DNA of 64,000 nucleotides, taken from positions 186,001-250,000 of the forward strand of contig NZ_JBAJIJ010000002.1 in assembly GCF_036867135.1 (NCBI RefSeq). The letters are read 5' to 3'. Position numbers and translations under genes: made by a program. This document shows, piece by piece, positions 1 through 8,159 of the stretch (position 1 is the stretch's first letter; each line of letters starts with the position of its first letter). This DNA comes from Aeromicrobium sp. Sec7.5. Its GTDB lineage: Bacteria; Actinomycetota; Actinomycetes; Propionibacteriales; Nocardioidaceae. A model generated the notes under the pieces. That model did not search any database and was not told where the DNA came from. It saw nothing but the letters and a program-made list of their open reading frames with translations.

Positions 1-2
1 TC

Positions 3-881
3 ATGGCCGAGGCCCCCGAGCTGCTGACCGCCCACCCCCGTCCGGCCGCCACGGCCGTGGCGGCGCCGCGCACGAGCGGCCTCCGCCGCCGCGTCGCCCG
101 ACTCAGCGCCGCCGCGCTCGTCGCGGTCGGTGGCGTCGGCATCGTCGCCTCCAGCGCGCAGGCCGTCCCGGGCGACATGCTCTACGGCGTCAAGCGCAGT
201 GTCGAGTCGGTCGAGCTCGCCCTGCACCGGACCGACGAGGCACGCGGCACGTTCCAGCTCGAGCAGGCGCGCGAGCGCCTCGCCGAGGCCGAGCACCTGG
301 CCGACGAGGGCGACCTCGAACGTTCCGCCACGGCCCTGGCTGACTTCCGCAACCAGGCCGACGCCGGCACGGCCGACCTGTTCACGGACTACGAGGCCGA
401 AGGCCAGAGCGCCTCGGTCGAGTCGGTCAACGACTTCGCTGTCGAGTCCGCCGGCACGTTGACCGATCTGGCCGAGCAGTTCCCGTCCACGTCCACGTCC
501 ACGTCGTCGGACCCGGTCGAGCTCGCGATGAACACGGTGCGCGACATCGCCACGCAGGCCAGCGCGCTCTGCCTCGAGTGCGGCCCGATCACGCTGCCCG
601 AGCTCCAGGCCATCGCCAGCCCCACGGACGGCACCACGACCTCCGCCGCACCCAGCGCTGGTCCCGCGCCGACGCCCACCAAGTCATCGCCCTCGGCCAC
701 CGGCGCGCCGGCCCCCACGCCCTCCAAGACCCCCCTGCTCACGCAGCCGACCACCCCGGCCCCCTCGTCGACGCCGTCCCCTGCGCCTCAGGTCCCGATC
801 GTCACCCCGCTCGTCGATAGCCTGCTGGGTGAGGAAGGCCTGGTGCCGTCGCTCCTCGGCGGGTTGCTGGGTCAGAAGTAG
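3..881 (+). CDS. DUF5667-type secreted/membrane protein, possibly 5'-partial
   Basis: The reading frame may run off the left edge, because the first ATG is at base 3. A positively charged stretch is followed by a hydrophobic segment (residues about 32-52, ending SSAQA) and then by PGDMLYGVKRSVESVE, the characteristic opening of DUF5667 domains. A helical, acidic region follows (75-165), then a Pro/Ser/Thr-rich tail (about 205-270) and a short hydrophobic C-terminus. DUF5667 proteins in actinomycetes often sit next to ECF sigma factor genes, but none is visible here. It is probably anchored with the bulk outside the membrane. Function is unknown. Confidence 0.65.
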   Translation: MAEAPELLTAHPRPAATAVAAPRTSGLRRRVARLSAAALVAVGGVGIVASSAQAVPGDMLYGVKRSVESVELALHRTDEARGTFQLEQARERLAEAEHLADEGDLERSATALADFRNQADAGTADLFTDYEAEGQSASVESVNDFAVESAGTLTDLAEQFPSTSTSTSSDPVELAMNTVRDIATQASALCLECGPITLPELQAIASPTDGTTTSAAPSAGPAPTPTKSSPSATGAPAPTPSKTPLLTQPTTPAPSSTPSPAPQVPIVTPLVDSLLGEEGLVPSLLGGLLGQK

Positions 882-884
882 AGC

Positions 885-990
885 GCGCGACTCGTACCTC
901 GTCGCATCACCGGCTCGTTCCTCGCCGGTGCCGGACTTCGTCCGGGCGCTTGCCTCGCCTTCGGCTCGGCCCATGGTCACCACGGGTGGC
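885..990 (+). repeat. 3'-UTR mini-hairpin string, family E copy 1
   Basis: Starting four bases after the DUF5667 stop is a string of short self-complementary words with TTC loops, e.g. CCGGACTTCGTCCGG at about 931-945 and GCCTTCGGC at about 957-965. The same string, about 105 bp and clearly homologous base by base, recurs in reverse at 60808-60910, again directly after a stop codon. It probably acts in transcript 3'-end formation (inference). Confidence 0.7.
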
Positions 991-1020
991 TGACGCAGTC
1001 TGTAGGCTCACCGCTTCTCC

Positions 1021-1036
1021 AGCCGTAGCCACGGCT
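1021..1036 (-). terminator. Small hairpin after the acyltransferase gene
   Basis: AGCCGTAGCCACGGCT forms a 6-bp stem with a 4-nt loop, 55 bases beyond the stop of the minus-strand acyltransferase. There is no T-tract, so the terminator role is tentative. Confidence 0.35.
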
Positions 1037-1090
1037 GTCGTCCATGCCGCTTGTCTGATCTGGCGGGATACCCGCAGAACGAATTGACCC

Positions 1091-2473
1091 TCAGAAGAAG
1101 GCGCTGCCTCGGTCGACGAGGAGGGTGTAGAGCGTCTGCTGGATCGTCTCGCGCACCTGGTCGGTCACGTTGAACAGCAGCATCGGGTCGTCGGCCGCCT
1201 CCGGCTCGTACGCGTCGGTGCGGATCGGCTCGCCGAACTCGATGATCCACTTGCTCGGCAACGGCACCAGGCCGAGTGGACCGAGCAGCGGGAAGAACGG
1301 CGTGATCGGCAGGTAGGGCACGCCCATCAGGCGGGCGAGGGACGGGACGTTGCCGATCAGGGGATAGATCTCCTCGGCGCCCACGATCGAGACCGGGACG
1401 ATCGGCACCTGCGCGCGCATGGCCGACGACACGAATCCACCGCGACCGAATCGCTGCAGCTTGTACCGCTCCGCGTACGGCTTGCCGATGCCCTTGAAGC
1501 CTTCCGGCCAGACACCGGCGAGCTCGCCGTTGCTCAGCAGTCGCTCGGCATCCTCGGTGCAGGCCAGCGTGGCGCCGAGCTTGCGGGCCAGCTGGCTCAC
1601 GAACGGCAGCTGGAAGACCAGGTCGGCGCCCAGCGGGCGCAGGTTGCGCTGCGCGTACTTCTTGACGGCGTAACCGACCATCACCCCGTCGATGGGCACC
1701 GTGCCGGAGTGGTTCGAGACGAGCAGCGCGCCCCCCTCGGTGGGGATGTTCTCGACGCCGCGCACCTCGAGCCGGAACCACTTCTCGGCGAGCGGCTCGA
1801 CGGCCCCGACGAGGATCTCGGTGATCTGCGGGTCGAAGCCGAACTCGTCGACCGCGTACTCGCCACCGATGCGGCGGCGGAGCCCCGCGAACAGCGTGGC
1901 GAGCCGGGTGTCCCAGTCCGAGCCGAGGACGCGCTGTGCGGCCTGGATCACGGCCGCGACGATCTCGTCGATCGGGATGCCCGCCGCGGCCGGGGTGGCA
2001 CCCGCGGACCGGGTGCGGCGCTGCGCCTCCTCCGCCGCATCGGCGGCGGCGCGAGCGGCGTCGTCGTCGGTGACGGCGCGCAGGCGCGTACCGGTGGCGG
2101 TGCTGCGGGCGGACGAGCTGGGCGTCGTCGCGGGGCCGCCGGTGCTGCTCGCGCGACCGCCCGTGGACGACGGTGCCTTCGGGCTCGAGCTCTTCGACGT
2201 GGCCGGCTTCGAGGTCGCGGACTTCGAGGCTGCAGGCTTCGAGGCCGTGGACTTCGACGGCTTCTTCGTCGGGCTGGAGGTGCTCGCGGTCTTCCGCGCC
2301 GACTCCGCGGACGCGGCCTCAGGCTTGGCGGGCGTCTTCGGCTTGGCCTTGGTCGGGGGCTTGCGGGGCGCCGACCCTCCGGCGAGGGATCGTGCGGCCG
2401 AGGACGGCGAGGTGCGACCCGAGCCGGGCTTGGCCGACCGGGCACCGATGTTCTTGCGCGGATCGTCGCTCAT
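1091..2473 (-). CDS. PlsC-like lysophospholipid acyltransferase with basic N-terminal tail
   Basis: 460 aa. The C-terminal 230 residues carry acyltransferase motifs: NHSGTVPIDG (254-263) as motif I and WPEGFKG (322-328) as motif III. The spacing is H-X6-D (H255, D262), not the classical H-X4-D. The first about 130 residues are a Lys/Ser/Ala/Pro-rich low-complexity tail with repeated SKP/SKS words, like the tails of histone-H1-like actinobacterial proteins. It lies 22 bases downstream of the galE2-like gene, as Rv0502 follows Rv0501, so it is the likely Rv0502 orthologue. Predicted role: acyl transfer to a glycerolipid or glycolipid at the membrane; the acceptor is unknown. Confidence 0.8.
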   Translation of the reverse strand: MSDDPRKNIGARSAKPGSGRTSPSSAARSLAGGSAPRKPPTKAKPKTPAKPEAASAESARKTASTSSPTKKPSKSTASKPAASKSATSKPATSKSSSPKAPSSTGGRASSTGGPATTPSSSARSTATGTRLRAVTDDDAARAAADAAEEAQRRTRSAGATPAAAGIPIDEIVAAVIQAAQRVLGSDWDTRLATLFAGLRRRIGGEYAVDEFGFDPQITEILVGAVEPLAEKWFRLEVRGVENIPTEGGALLVSNHSGTVPIDGVMVGYAVKKYAQRNLRPLGADLVFQLPFVSQLARKLGATLACTEDAERLLSNGELAGVWPEGFKGIGKPYAERYKLQRFGRGGFVSSAMRAQVPIVPVSIVGAEEIYPLIGNVPSLARLMGVPYLPITPFFPLLGPLGLVPLPSKWIIEFGEPIRTDAYEPEAADDPMLLFNVTDQVRETIQQTLYTLLVDRGSAFF

Positions 2474-2495
2474 GACGTGGTCCCCCCTGACTCAC

Positions 2496-3467
2496 TCATG
2501 CCCGAGCTCCCAGCCCGGACAGGACCCCGGGCCGCACCGTGCGGCGGAACTGCTCCAGGATCTGCTCGGTCGTGTAGGTCGGCTCGAAGCCGAAGATCTC
2601 CTTCAGCGCGGACGTGTCGACCACGCGCCCGTACATCAGGAGGCGGTGCAGATCGGGCGAGATGTCGGACCCGACGGCGCGCAGGACACGGCGTGCTCCG
2701 CCGGCGAAGCCGAAGGGAGGCACCGGCACGACCGGTCGGCCGAGGCGTCGAGCGGCCTGGGACAGGAGCACGACGCCGTCACCGGCCACGTTGAAGGTGC
2801 CCGGGCGGTCCTTGCGGACCGACTCCTCGAGGACCGCCAGGAGGTCCTGCACGTGGACGAACTGCAGGCGCGGATCGTAACCGAGGGCCGCCGGCAGGGC
2901 GGCGCTGCGGAAGTACTGCCCGAGCGGCGAGAAGTGGTCGACGTCGAGCAGGTGGGCGGAGCGCACGGTGGTGATCAGCACCTCAGGCCGGCGCCGCGCG
3001 AAACCACGCGCGTACGACTCGACCTCGACGATGTCCTTCGGGAAGCCCGAGCGGACTCCCCCACGGGCGCTCGTGGACTCGCGGAACAGCGCCGGGTCGC
3101 GCGGCGAGGAGCCGTAGACCGCGGTCGACGAACCCAGCACGAGCTTGCGGACGACCGACGAGCGCTGGCACGCGGCCAGCAGCTGCATCGTGCCGATGAC
3201 GTTGAGCTCCTTGCCGCCGCCTCGACCTCGTACCTGCGGGCTGAGGTCGAGGTGCACGACGGTGTCGACGTCCTCGACCGCGATGACCTTGCCGATGACC
3301 GGGGTGCGGATGTCGGCTCGAACGAACTTGACGCCACTCAGGTCACCGTCCGGGAGGACGGTGTCGACACCGACGACCTTCTCGATCGAGGGCTCGTCGG
3401 CAAGGCTCCGTGCCACGAGGGTGGCGAAGGAGTCGGAGACGCCGGTGACCAGAACGACCTTGCCCAT
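2496..3467 (-). CDS. NAD-dependent epimerase/dehydratase-like SDR (galE2-like)
   Basis: 323 aa, extended short-chain dehydrogenase fold. It begins KVVLVTGVSDSFATLVA, where the usual GxxGxxG glycines are largely replaced. The typical SDR middle 'VVHLDLSP' is present near residue 70, but the expected YxxxK active site reads SYARGFARR, so the catalytic lysine is absent. The gene lies between the bS22-like gene and the acyltransferase, matching M. tuberculosis Rv0501 (galE2). It may bind a nucleotide-sugar or act as a non-canonical epimerase; the substrate is unknown. The ATG at 3467 is used; the bS22 gene ends 12 bases upstream. Confidence 0.75.
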   Translation of the reverse strand: MGKVVLVTGVSDSFATLVARSLADEPSIEKVVGVDTVLPDGDLSGVKFVRADIRTPVIGKVIAVEDVDTVVHLDLSPQVRGRGGGKELNVIGTMQLLAACQRSSVVRKLVLGSSTAVYGSSPRDPALFRESTSARGGVRSGFPKDIVEVESYARGFARRRPEVLITTVRSAHLLDVDHFSPLGQYFRSAALPAALGYDPRLQFVHVQDLLAVLEESVRKDRPGTFNVAGDGVVLLSQAARRLGRPVVPVPPFGFAGGARRVLRAVGSDISPDLHRLLMYGRVVDTSALKEIFGFEPTYTTEQILEQFRRTVRPGVLSGLGARA

Positions 3468-3479
3468 GGCGCCTGGGGA

Positions 3480-3581
3480 CTACTTGCCCAGACGACGACG
3501 CTGCACGCGCGTGCGCTTCAGCATCTTGCGGTGCTTCTTCTTCGACATCCGCTTGCGACGCTTCTTGATGACAGAACCCAC
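3480..3581 (-). CDS. Small basic ribosome-associated protein bS22/AURKAIP1-COX24 type, 33 aa
   Basis: Only 33 codons, starting GTG at 3581: [19 protein letters not shown], then a short Arg/Lys-rich end RVQRRRLGK. About half the residues are Lys or Arg. This matches the small actinobacterial AURKAIP1/COX24-domain protein (Rv0500B in M. tuberculosis, seen in mycobacterial ribosomes as bS22) in sequence, size and position between bldC and galE2. It is probably bound to rRNA of the small subunit. A longer upstream frame exists but its extension has no similar composition, so I take the GTG. Confidence 0.88.
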   Translation of the reverse strand: MGSVIKKRRKRMSKKKHRKMLKRTRVQRRRLGK

Positions 3582-3747
3582 AGAGGAACCCCAGTACTGG
3601 TGTTGATGGAGATGACGGCTCAGCGTACCCGCCTCGGCCTGACCTGCACACACCGCCAACAGCGGAGCGACAGCGGCGAGCACGAACGACCGATCCGGCG
3701 GAGGTCGCGGTGACGGACCGCGGTGCCGGAGGAACCCGGCGGCGGGC

Positions 3748-3933
3748 TCAGCCGGCCTGGTAGAAGGACTTGTCGATGAAGTCGTCGACGGCCTTCTGCG
3801 TGACCCGGAAGGAGCGGCCGACGCGCACCGCCTCGAGGTCACCGCCGTGCACCAGACGGTAGACGGTCATCTTCGAGACACGCATCTGCGCCGCGACTTC
3901 GGCAATGGTCAGAAATTCGCCAGCGGACGCCAT
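3748..3933 (-). CDS. bldC: BldC-type MerR-like DNA-binding protein
   Basis: 61 aa, with a winged-helix/excisionase-type domain from end to end: [21 protein letters not shown] gives the recognition helix and [15 protein letters not shown] the wing. Size and sequence match BldC (Rv0500A), the developmental and small DNA-binding regulator of actinomycetes that binds direct repeats co-operatively. I chose the ATG at 3933, preceded by AAGGGAA at good spacing, over an upstream in-frame ATG at 3960 lacking a ribosome-binding site. A long, strong hairpin lies in the leader (3957-4002). Confidence 0.92.
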   Translation of the reverse strand: MASAGEFLTIAEVAAQMRVSKMTVYRLVHGGDLEAVRVGRSFRVTQKAVDDFIDKSFYQAG

Positions 3934-3956
3934 CTGCGTTCCCTTTCCACGTGAGG

Positions 3957-4002
3957 GCACGCGCGCTCTCCGGCTTCCCCACCGGAGAGGCAGCGCGCGT
4001 GC
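3957..4002 (-). promoter_or_regulatory. Large 5'-leader hairpin upstream of bldC
   Basis: Arms 3957-3966 and 3993-4002 pair perfectly over 10 bp (GCACGCGCGC with GCGCGCGTGC), and after a 4-nt bulge 3967-3973 pairs with 3982-3988 over 7 bp, around an 8-nt loop. It ends 24 bases before the bldC ATG. A possible -10, TAGTGT (4013-4018 on the minus strand), would place the hairpin at the very 5' end of the mRNA. It could be an RNA-stabilising cap, attenuator or protein site. Confidence 0.55.
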
Positions 4003-4082
4003 TTGTCGGTGACACTAGTGGGTCGATGTCCCGGGCGTACAGGGGTTGTCCGAATTCGTCTCAGCAGACCCTCAGGAACCGT

Positions 4083-4105
4083 GAGCCACATCTCTCCCGT
4101 GGCTC
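4083..4105 (-). terminator. Hairpin downstream of acuC
   Basis: GAGCCAC and GTGGCTC form a 7-bp perfect stem with a 9-nt loop, 22 bases beyond the acuC stop and ahead of bldC. No T-tract follows. Confidence 0.45.
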
Positions 4106-4126
4106 GGCCGGCCCGCGGGCGGCACG

Positions 4127-5308
4127 TCAGTAGAGCGGGTCGATGCCGACCAGCGGGAAGACGGCCTGGCGGGTCGCGTTAATCGACCGGTCGAGCCAGC
4201 TCGCGGGGTCGAAGCCCTGCTCCCAGGGGCGGTAGGTCGGCGTGCGTCCGTCGCTCATGCGCGTCGGCGCCACGACGCCCTGACGGTGCTGGACGAACGC
4301 CTGCCAGTCGGCCGGGGTCGGGGTCGCGGGGTCGATCGGATGGTCGGCCACGATGCCGAGCAGATGGGTCCACGCCCGTGGCACCACCTCGGTGACGGCG
4401 TAGCCCCCGCCGCCCGTGACGACCCACTTGCCGTCGCAGAGCTCGTCGGCGAGCTCGCGGAGCACGACGTACGACTGACGCTGGCCGTCGACGCTGAGCA
4501 TCAGGTTGGTCAACGGATCGTCCATGTGCGAGTCGCACCCGTGCTGGGTGATGAGGATCTGCGGCTTGAACTCCCGCAGCACCTGCGGCACGAGCGCGTG
4601 GAACGCCCGGAACCAGCCGGCGTCCGACGTGCCGGGCGGCAGCGGGATGTTGACGGCGGTGCCCGGCGCCTGCGACCCGCCGGTCTCGGTCGCGAACCCC
4701 GTGCCGGGGAACAAGGTCTGCGGGCCCTCGTGGATCGACACCGTCAGGACGCGTGGGTCGTCCCAGAACATCGTCTGGACGCCGTCGCCGTGGTGGGCGT
4801 CGACGTCGACGTACGCGACGCGCTCGGCCCCGTGGTCGAGCAGCCAGCGGATCGCCAGCGCGATGTCGTTGTAGATGCAGAAGCCGCTGGCACGGTCGGG
4901 CATCGCGTGGTGCAGGCCGCCGGCGACGTTCGCGGCGCGGGGCGCCTCACCGGTCCACACGCGGCGAGCCGCCTCCACGCTGGCGCCGGCGATGAGCGCG
5001 CTGGCCTCGTGCATCCCGCCGAAGACCGGGTTGTCGTCACCGCCGAGCCCGATGCCGAGGTCGCGGTGGATCGGGTGGGCGCTGAGCTTCTGCACCCGCT
5101 CGATGTAGCTGGTCGAGTGGATCGCGGCGAGCTCGTCGTCGGTGGCCGAGACCGCTCCGACCAGGTCGAGGTGGTCGAGCACCCCGAGCCCCCCGGCGAG
5201 CTCCAACGTCAGCTCGACGCGGACCGGCGCCATGGGGTGGGTCGGACCGAAGTTGTACGACGTGACCGCCTCGTCGAACACGACGACCGGACGATGGTTG
5301 TGACCCAC
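4127..5308 (-). CDS. acuC: AcuC-type class I histone-deacetylase-fold protein
   Basis: 393 aa, the usual AcuC length. Zinc/active-site motifs of the arginase/deacetylase fold are all visible: GLHHAMPDRASGF (131-143, paired active-site His), AYVDVDAHHGDGVQ (165-178, zinc Asp and His), HEGPQTLFPGTG (193-204), and GGGGY in the C-terminal part. AcuC deacetylates acetyl-CoA synthetase and so restores acetate activation; that substrate is inferred from the family. It stands between bldC and proC, where mycobacteria have no gene, so it is a local insertion. Start ATG 5308. Confidence 0.88.
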   Translation of the reverse strand: MGHNHRPVVVFDEAVTSYNFGPTHPMAPVRVELTLELAGGLGVLDHLDLVGAVSATDDELAAIHSTSYIERVQKLSAHPIHRDLGIGLGGDDNPVFGGMHEASALIAGASVEAARRVWTGEAPRAANVAGGLHHAMPDRASGFCIYNDIALAIRWLLDHGAERVAYVDVDAHHGDGVQTMFWDDPRVLTVSIHEGPQTLFPGTGFATETGGSQAPGTAVNIPLPPGTSDAGWFRAFHALVPQVLREFKPQILITQHGCDSHMDDPLTNLMLSVDGQRQSYVVLRELADELCDGKWVVTGGGGYAVTEVVPRAWTHLLGIVADHPIDPATPTPADWQAFVQHRQGVVAPTRMSDGRTPTYRPWEQGFDPASWLDRSINATRQAVFPLVGIDPLY

Positions 5309-5350
5309 CTCTCGAGGGTAGTCCCCGAGCCTCGGTCGCTGACCGCTGAC

Positions 5351-5452
5351 CCGGCGTCAGCCGGACAGTTCGGCTCCCGGCGTCAGCCGGACAGTTCCGC
5401 CCCCCGGCGTCAGCCGGACAGTTCCGCCCCCCCGGCGTCAGCCGGACAGTTC
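5351..5452. repeat. Four tandem copies of a 21-bp unit, the last covering the proC stop (family D)
   Basis: The unit CCGGCGTCAGCCGGACAGTTC occurs at 5351-5371, 5377-5397, 5404-5424 and 5432-5452, separated by 5-7 bases (mostly C/G). Each contains CCGGC-GTCA-GCCGG, a 5-bp hairpin. In the fourth copy the loop contains the proC stop codon (5438-5440), so the other three look like duplicated copies of the proC 3' end. They lie between proC and acuC. Confidence 0.85.
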
Positions 5453-6235
5453 CGCAGAGCGCCGGGCCGCCGCCACGACGCCGGCACGCAGTCCGGCGGC
5501 GACACCGGACTCGTCGAACGTGGCGATCGCCGCGGCCGTCGTGCCGCCGGGGGAGGTGACCCGCCGACGCAGCTCGGCCGGCTCGTCGCCGGAGCGGTCG
5601 AGCAGCGTCGCGGCCCCCACGAGGGTGCGGGTGGCCAGCACCCGAGCGGTGGCCTCGTCGAGCCCCGCCTCGACCCCGCCGGCGATCATCTGCTCCACGA
5701 GGTAGAAGACGTAGGCGGGCCCGGACCCCGAGACCGCCGTGACGGCATCCTGCAGCGACTCGTCGACCACGACGACCTCGCCGGCGGTGCCGAGCAGGGC
5801 GGCCACGGCCTCGACCTGCTCCCGCGTGCACGACGAGCCCGCCGAGATGCCGAACATTCCCTGGCCGACCAGCGCCGGGGTGTTCGGCATGGCGCGCACC
5901 ACGGCGGTCCCGGCGGGAAGTGCCGCTTCGAAGGTCGCCGTGCGCACCCCCGCAGCGATCGAGACGACCGTGGACGACGGCGACACGGCGTCGGCCACGT
6001 CGGCGAGCACCGCCGGCACGTCCTGGGGCTTGACCGCCACGACGACGACGTCGGCGCCTTCGACCGCGCTACGCGCGTCGGTCACCGTCACACCGTGCGC
6101 CGAGCGGAGCGCCTCGGCCCGGTCGGGGCTCTTCTCGGCGACCCGTACGTCGCCAGGAGCCTGACCGGCCCTCAGGATCGCGGCGAGGATCGTCTCGCCC
6201 ATGACACCGGCACCCAGGAACGCGATCGTCGTCAT
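5438..6235 (-). CDS. proC: Pyrroline-5-carboxylate reductase
   Basis: 265 aa. An N-terminal Rossmann motif IAFLGAGVMGETIL binds NAD(P)H. The C-terminal dimerisation domain has the family signature: SGSGPAYVFYLVEQM, ARVLATRTLVGAATLL and VTSPGGTTAAAI. It catalyses the last step of proline synthesis in the cytosol. Its 3' end runs into the tandem repeat, so the final residues SAELSG and the stop are repeat-encoded. ATG at 6235 leaves 55 bases to the divergent transporter. Confidence 0.95.
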   Translation of the reverse strand: MTTIAFLGAGVMGETILAAILRAGQAPGDVRVAEKSPDRAEALRSAHGVTVTDARSAVEGADVVVVAVKPQDVPAVLADVADAVSPSSTVVSIAAGVRTATFEAALPAGTAVVRAMPNTPALVGQGMFGISAGSSCTREQVEAVAALLGTAGEVVVVDESLQDAVTAVSGSGPAYVFYLVEQMIAGGVEAGLDEATARVLATRTLVGAATLLDRSGDEPAELRRRVTSPGGTTAAAIATFDESGVAAGLRAGVVAAARRSAELSG

Positions 6236-6290
6236 GTCGCCAGCCTAAGCCGCGCGCCGCGGGACGCGCGCCCCGCTCTAGGGTCGACGG

Positions 6291-7250
6291 GTGCGACTCG
6301 ATCCGTTCCTCCTGCTGCTCCTCGCGGTCGCCGGTGTCGGGACGTTCCTGCCGGCCACGGGCGACGGGCTCGAGGTCGTCAAGATCGGCGCAATGGTCAC
6401 GATCGGGCTGCTGTTCTTCCTCTACGGCGCCCGACTCTCGACTGCCGACACCCTGCGCAACCTGCGCAACTGGCGCCTGCAGCTGACGATCCTCGCCACG
6501 ACCTTCGTCGCGTTCCCGCTCGTCGGGCTGCTGGTGCGCCTGACGCCCGAGTCGGTCCTGCCGGGGCCGCTGGCAGCGGGGGTGCTGCTGCTCTGCCTCG
6601 TGCCGTCGACCGTGCAGGGCTGCGTCGTCTACACCCGGATCGCGCACGGGAACACCGCGGCGGCGGTCGTCAGCGCCTCGACGTCGAACCTCGTCGGGGT
6701 CTTCCTCGTCCCGCTCTACGTGGCGCTGCTGATGGGGGGCGAGGGTCGCGTCGACGGCGGCTCGATCGCCCGCATCGTCGCGCAGCTGCTCGCCCCGTTC
6801 GCCGCCGGCCAGCTGCTGCGCCCGCTGGTCGGTCGCTGGGTCGAGCGCAACGACGGCTGGCTCAAGCGGTTCGATCGCAGTGCGATCCTCGTCGTCGTGT
6901 ACGTCGCGTTCAGCGAAGGTGCCGAGGCCGAGATCTGGTCGGCCGTGCCGGCCTCGTCGTTCGCACTGGTGGCCGTGGTCTGCGCGGCCCTGCTCGCGCT
7001 GGCCCTGGGCGGCACTGCCCTCGTGGGGCGCTGGGGCGGGTTCACCCGACCCGACCGGATGGCCCTGATGTTCTGCGGATCGACCAAGAGCCTCGCGAGC
7101 GGGCTGCCGATGGTGGCGGTGCTGTTCCCGGGGGCCACGGCGGCGCTGATCGTGCTGCCGCTCATGATCTACCACCAGTTCCAGCTCGTGGTGAGCTCGA
7201 TCCTGGCCGAGCGACTCGGGCGAGCGGCGCCGGAGGAGCCGGTGGGCTGA
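6291..7250 (+). CDS. Bile acid:sodium symporter family (BASS-like) membrane transporter
   Basis: 319 aa, almost entirely hydrophobic, with about nine to ten membrane helices. It matches the SBF-like branch of the BASS family: a charged hairpin after helix 2 (YGARLSTADTLRNLRNW), the conserved LVPSTVQGCVVYTRIAHGN in the middle, and CGSTKSLASGLPM near the C-terminus. The substrate is probably an organic anion and is not predictable. The GTG start at 6291 is 6 bases after a TAGGGT -10 element (6279-6284), so the mRNA is likely leaderless. Confidence 0.85.
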   Translation: MRLDPFLLLLLAVAGVGTFLPATGDGLEVVKIGAMVTIGLLFFLYGARLSTADTLRNLRNWRLQLTILATTFVAFPLVGLLVRLTPESVLPGPLAAGVLLLCLVPSTVQGCVVYTRIAHGNTAAAVVSASTSNLVGVFLVPLYVALLMGGEGRVDGGSIARIVAQLLAPFAAGQLLRPLVGRWVERNDGWLKRFDRSAILVVVYVAFSEGAEAEIWSAVPASSFALVAVVCAALLALALGGTALVGRWGGFTRPDRMALMFCGSTKSLASGLPMVAVLFPGATAALIVLPLMIYHQFQLVVSSILAERLGRAAPEEPVG

Positions 7251-7310
7251 TGGGTCAGCGGTGGTTCGTGACGGCCAGGCCGAACGCCAGGAGCTGGCCT
7301 CCCGTGACCA

Positions 7311-8096
7311 TCACGGCTCCAGGTGGCGGCGGGTGAAGTCCAGGGCCTCGATCAGCGCGTCCTCGCGGGTGCGGGTGTCGAGCGCCTTGCGCGTGTTGAT
7401 CTCGACCACGACCTCGCCGGAGTAGCCCGACCGGGCGACCTCGGCGAGGAACTCCGCACACGGCTGGCTGCCGCGGCCGGGGATCATGTGCTCGTCCTTG
7501 GCACTGCCCATGCTGTCGGCGATGTGCACGTGCGCGAGCCGGTCGCCCAGGTCGCGGACCATCTGGACCGGGTCCTGCTTGGCGGTACCGCTGTGCGACA
7601 GGTCGACCGTGACGTGGGCGTAGTCCTGGCCGACCGGGTCCCAGTCGGGGGCGTACGCCTGGAACTCGCGGCGGCCCGTGCGCCAGGGGTACATGTTCTC
7701 GACGGCGTAGGTGAGGCCGTGCTCGGCCTCGAGGTCGGCGATGCCCTGGACGAACTCGGCGGCGTACTCGCGCTGCCACCGAAACGGCGGGTGCACCACG
7801 ATCGTGTCGCACCCGACGGCGTTCGCCATGTCAGCGGCCCGATGGAGCTTGCCCCACGGCTCGGTGCCCCAGACGCGCTGGGTCAGGAGCAGTGTCGGCG
7901 CGTGGACCGAGACGACCTGGACGCCGTGGAACTCCGCCAGCCGCGTGACCGCCTCGATGTCGGCGCTGACCTCGTCGGTGCCGACCATGACCTCGACCCC
8001 GTCGTAGCCGACCCGCGCAGCAGCCTCGAAGGCGCTGGCCGTGGAACCCGGGTACACCGATGACGTCGACAGCGACACACGGACGGGAGAGGACAC
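7311..8096 (-). CDS. Sugar phosphate isomerase/epimerase-like TIM-barrel protein
   Basis: 261 aa of the AP-endonuclease-2/xylose-isomerase-like barrel family. Visible metal-site neighbourhoods are VVHPPF, AVENMYPW (Glu), VTVDLSHSG (Asp/His), HVHIADS (paired His) and VVVEIN (final Glu). It corresponds in type and place to Rv0498, next to proC and ppx. Substrate unknown. The GTG start at 8096 lies 7 bases from TAGGCT (8104-8109, minus strand), consistent with a leaderless mRNA. Confidence 0.8.
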   Translation of the reverse strand: MSSPVRVSLSTSSVYPGSTASAFEAAARVGYDGVEVMVGTDEVSADIEAVTRLAEFHGVQVVSVHAPTLLLTQRVWGTEPWGKLHRAADMANAVGCDTIVVHPPFRWQREYAAEFVQGIADLEAEHGLTYAVENMYPWRTGRREFQAYAPDWDPVGQDYAHVTVDLSHSGTAKQDPVQMVRDLGDRLAHVHIADSMGSAKDEHMIPGRGSQPCAEFLAEVARSGYSGEVVVEINTRKALDTRTREDALIEALDFTRRHLEP

Positions 8097-8159
8097 GACG
8101 GCCAGCCTAGGCCCGACCCCCAGGAACCGGGCACCGGTTCACCCTCCAGCCCGCCCCGG

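Noticed and set aside
4127..5308. Possible recent transfer of a eukaryote-like histone deacetylase
   Set aside because: AcuC-type deacetylases are ordinary bacterial proteins, and base composition matches the neighbours.
5351..5452. CRISPR-like appearance of regularly spaced 21-bp repeats
   Set aside because: Spacers are 5-7 bases of C/G, the last repeat is coding (proC end), and there are no cas genes.
4286..7336. 1016-codon frame antisense to acuC and proC and out of phase with the transporter
   Set aside because: Spans three genuine genes with clear motifs in other frames; composition is that of a shadow frame.
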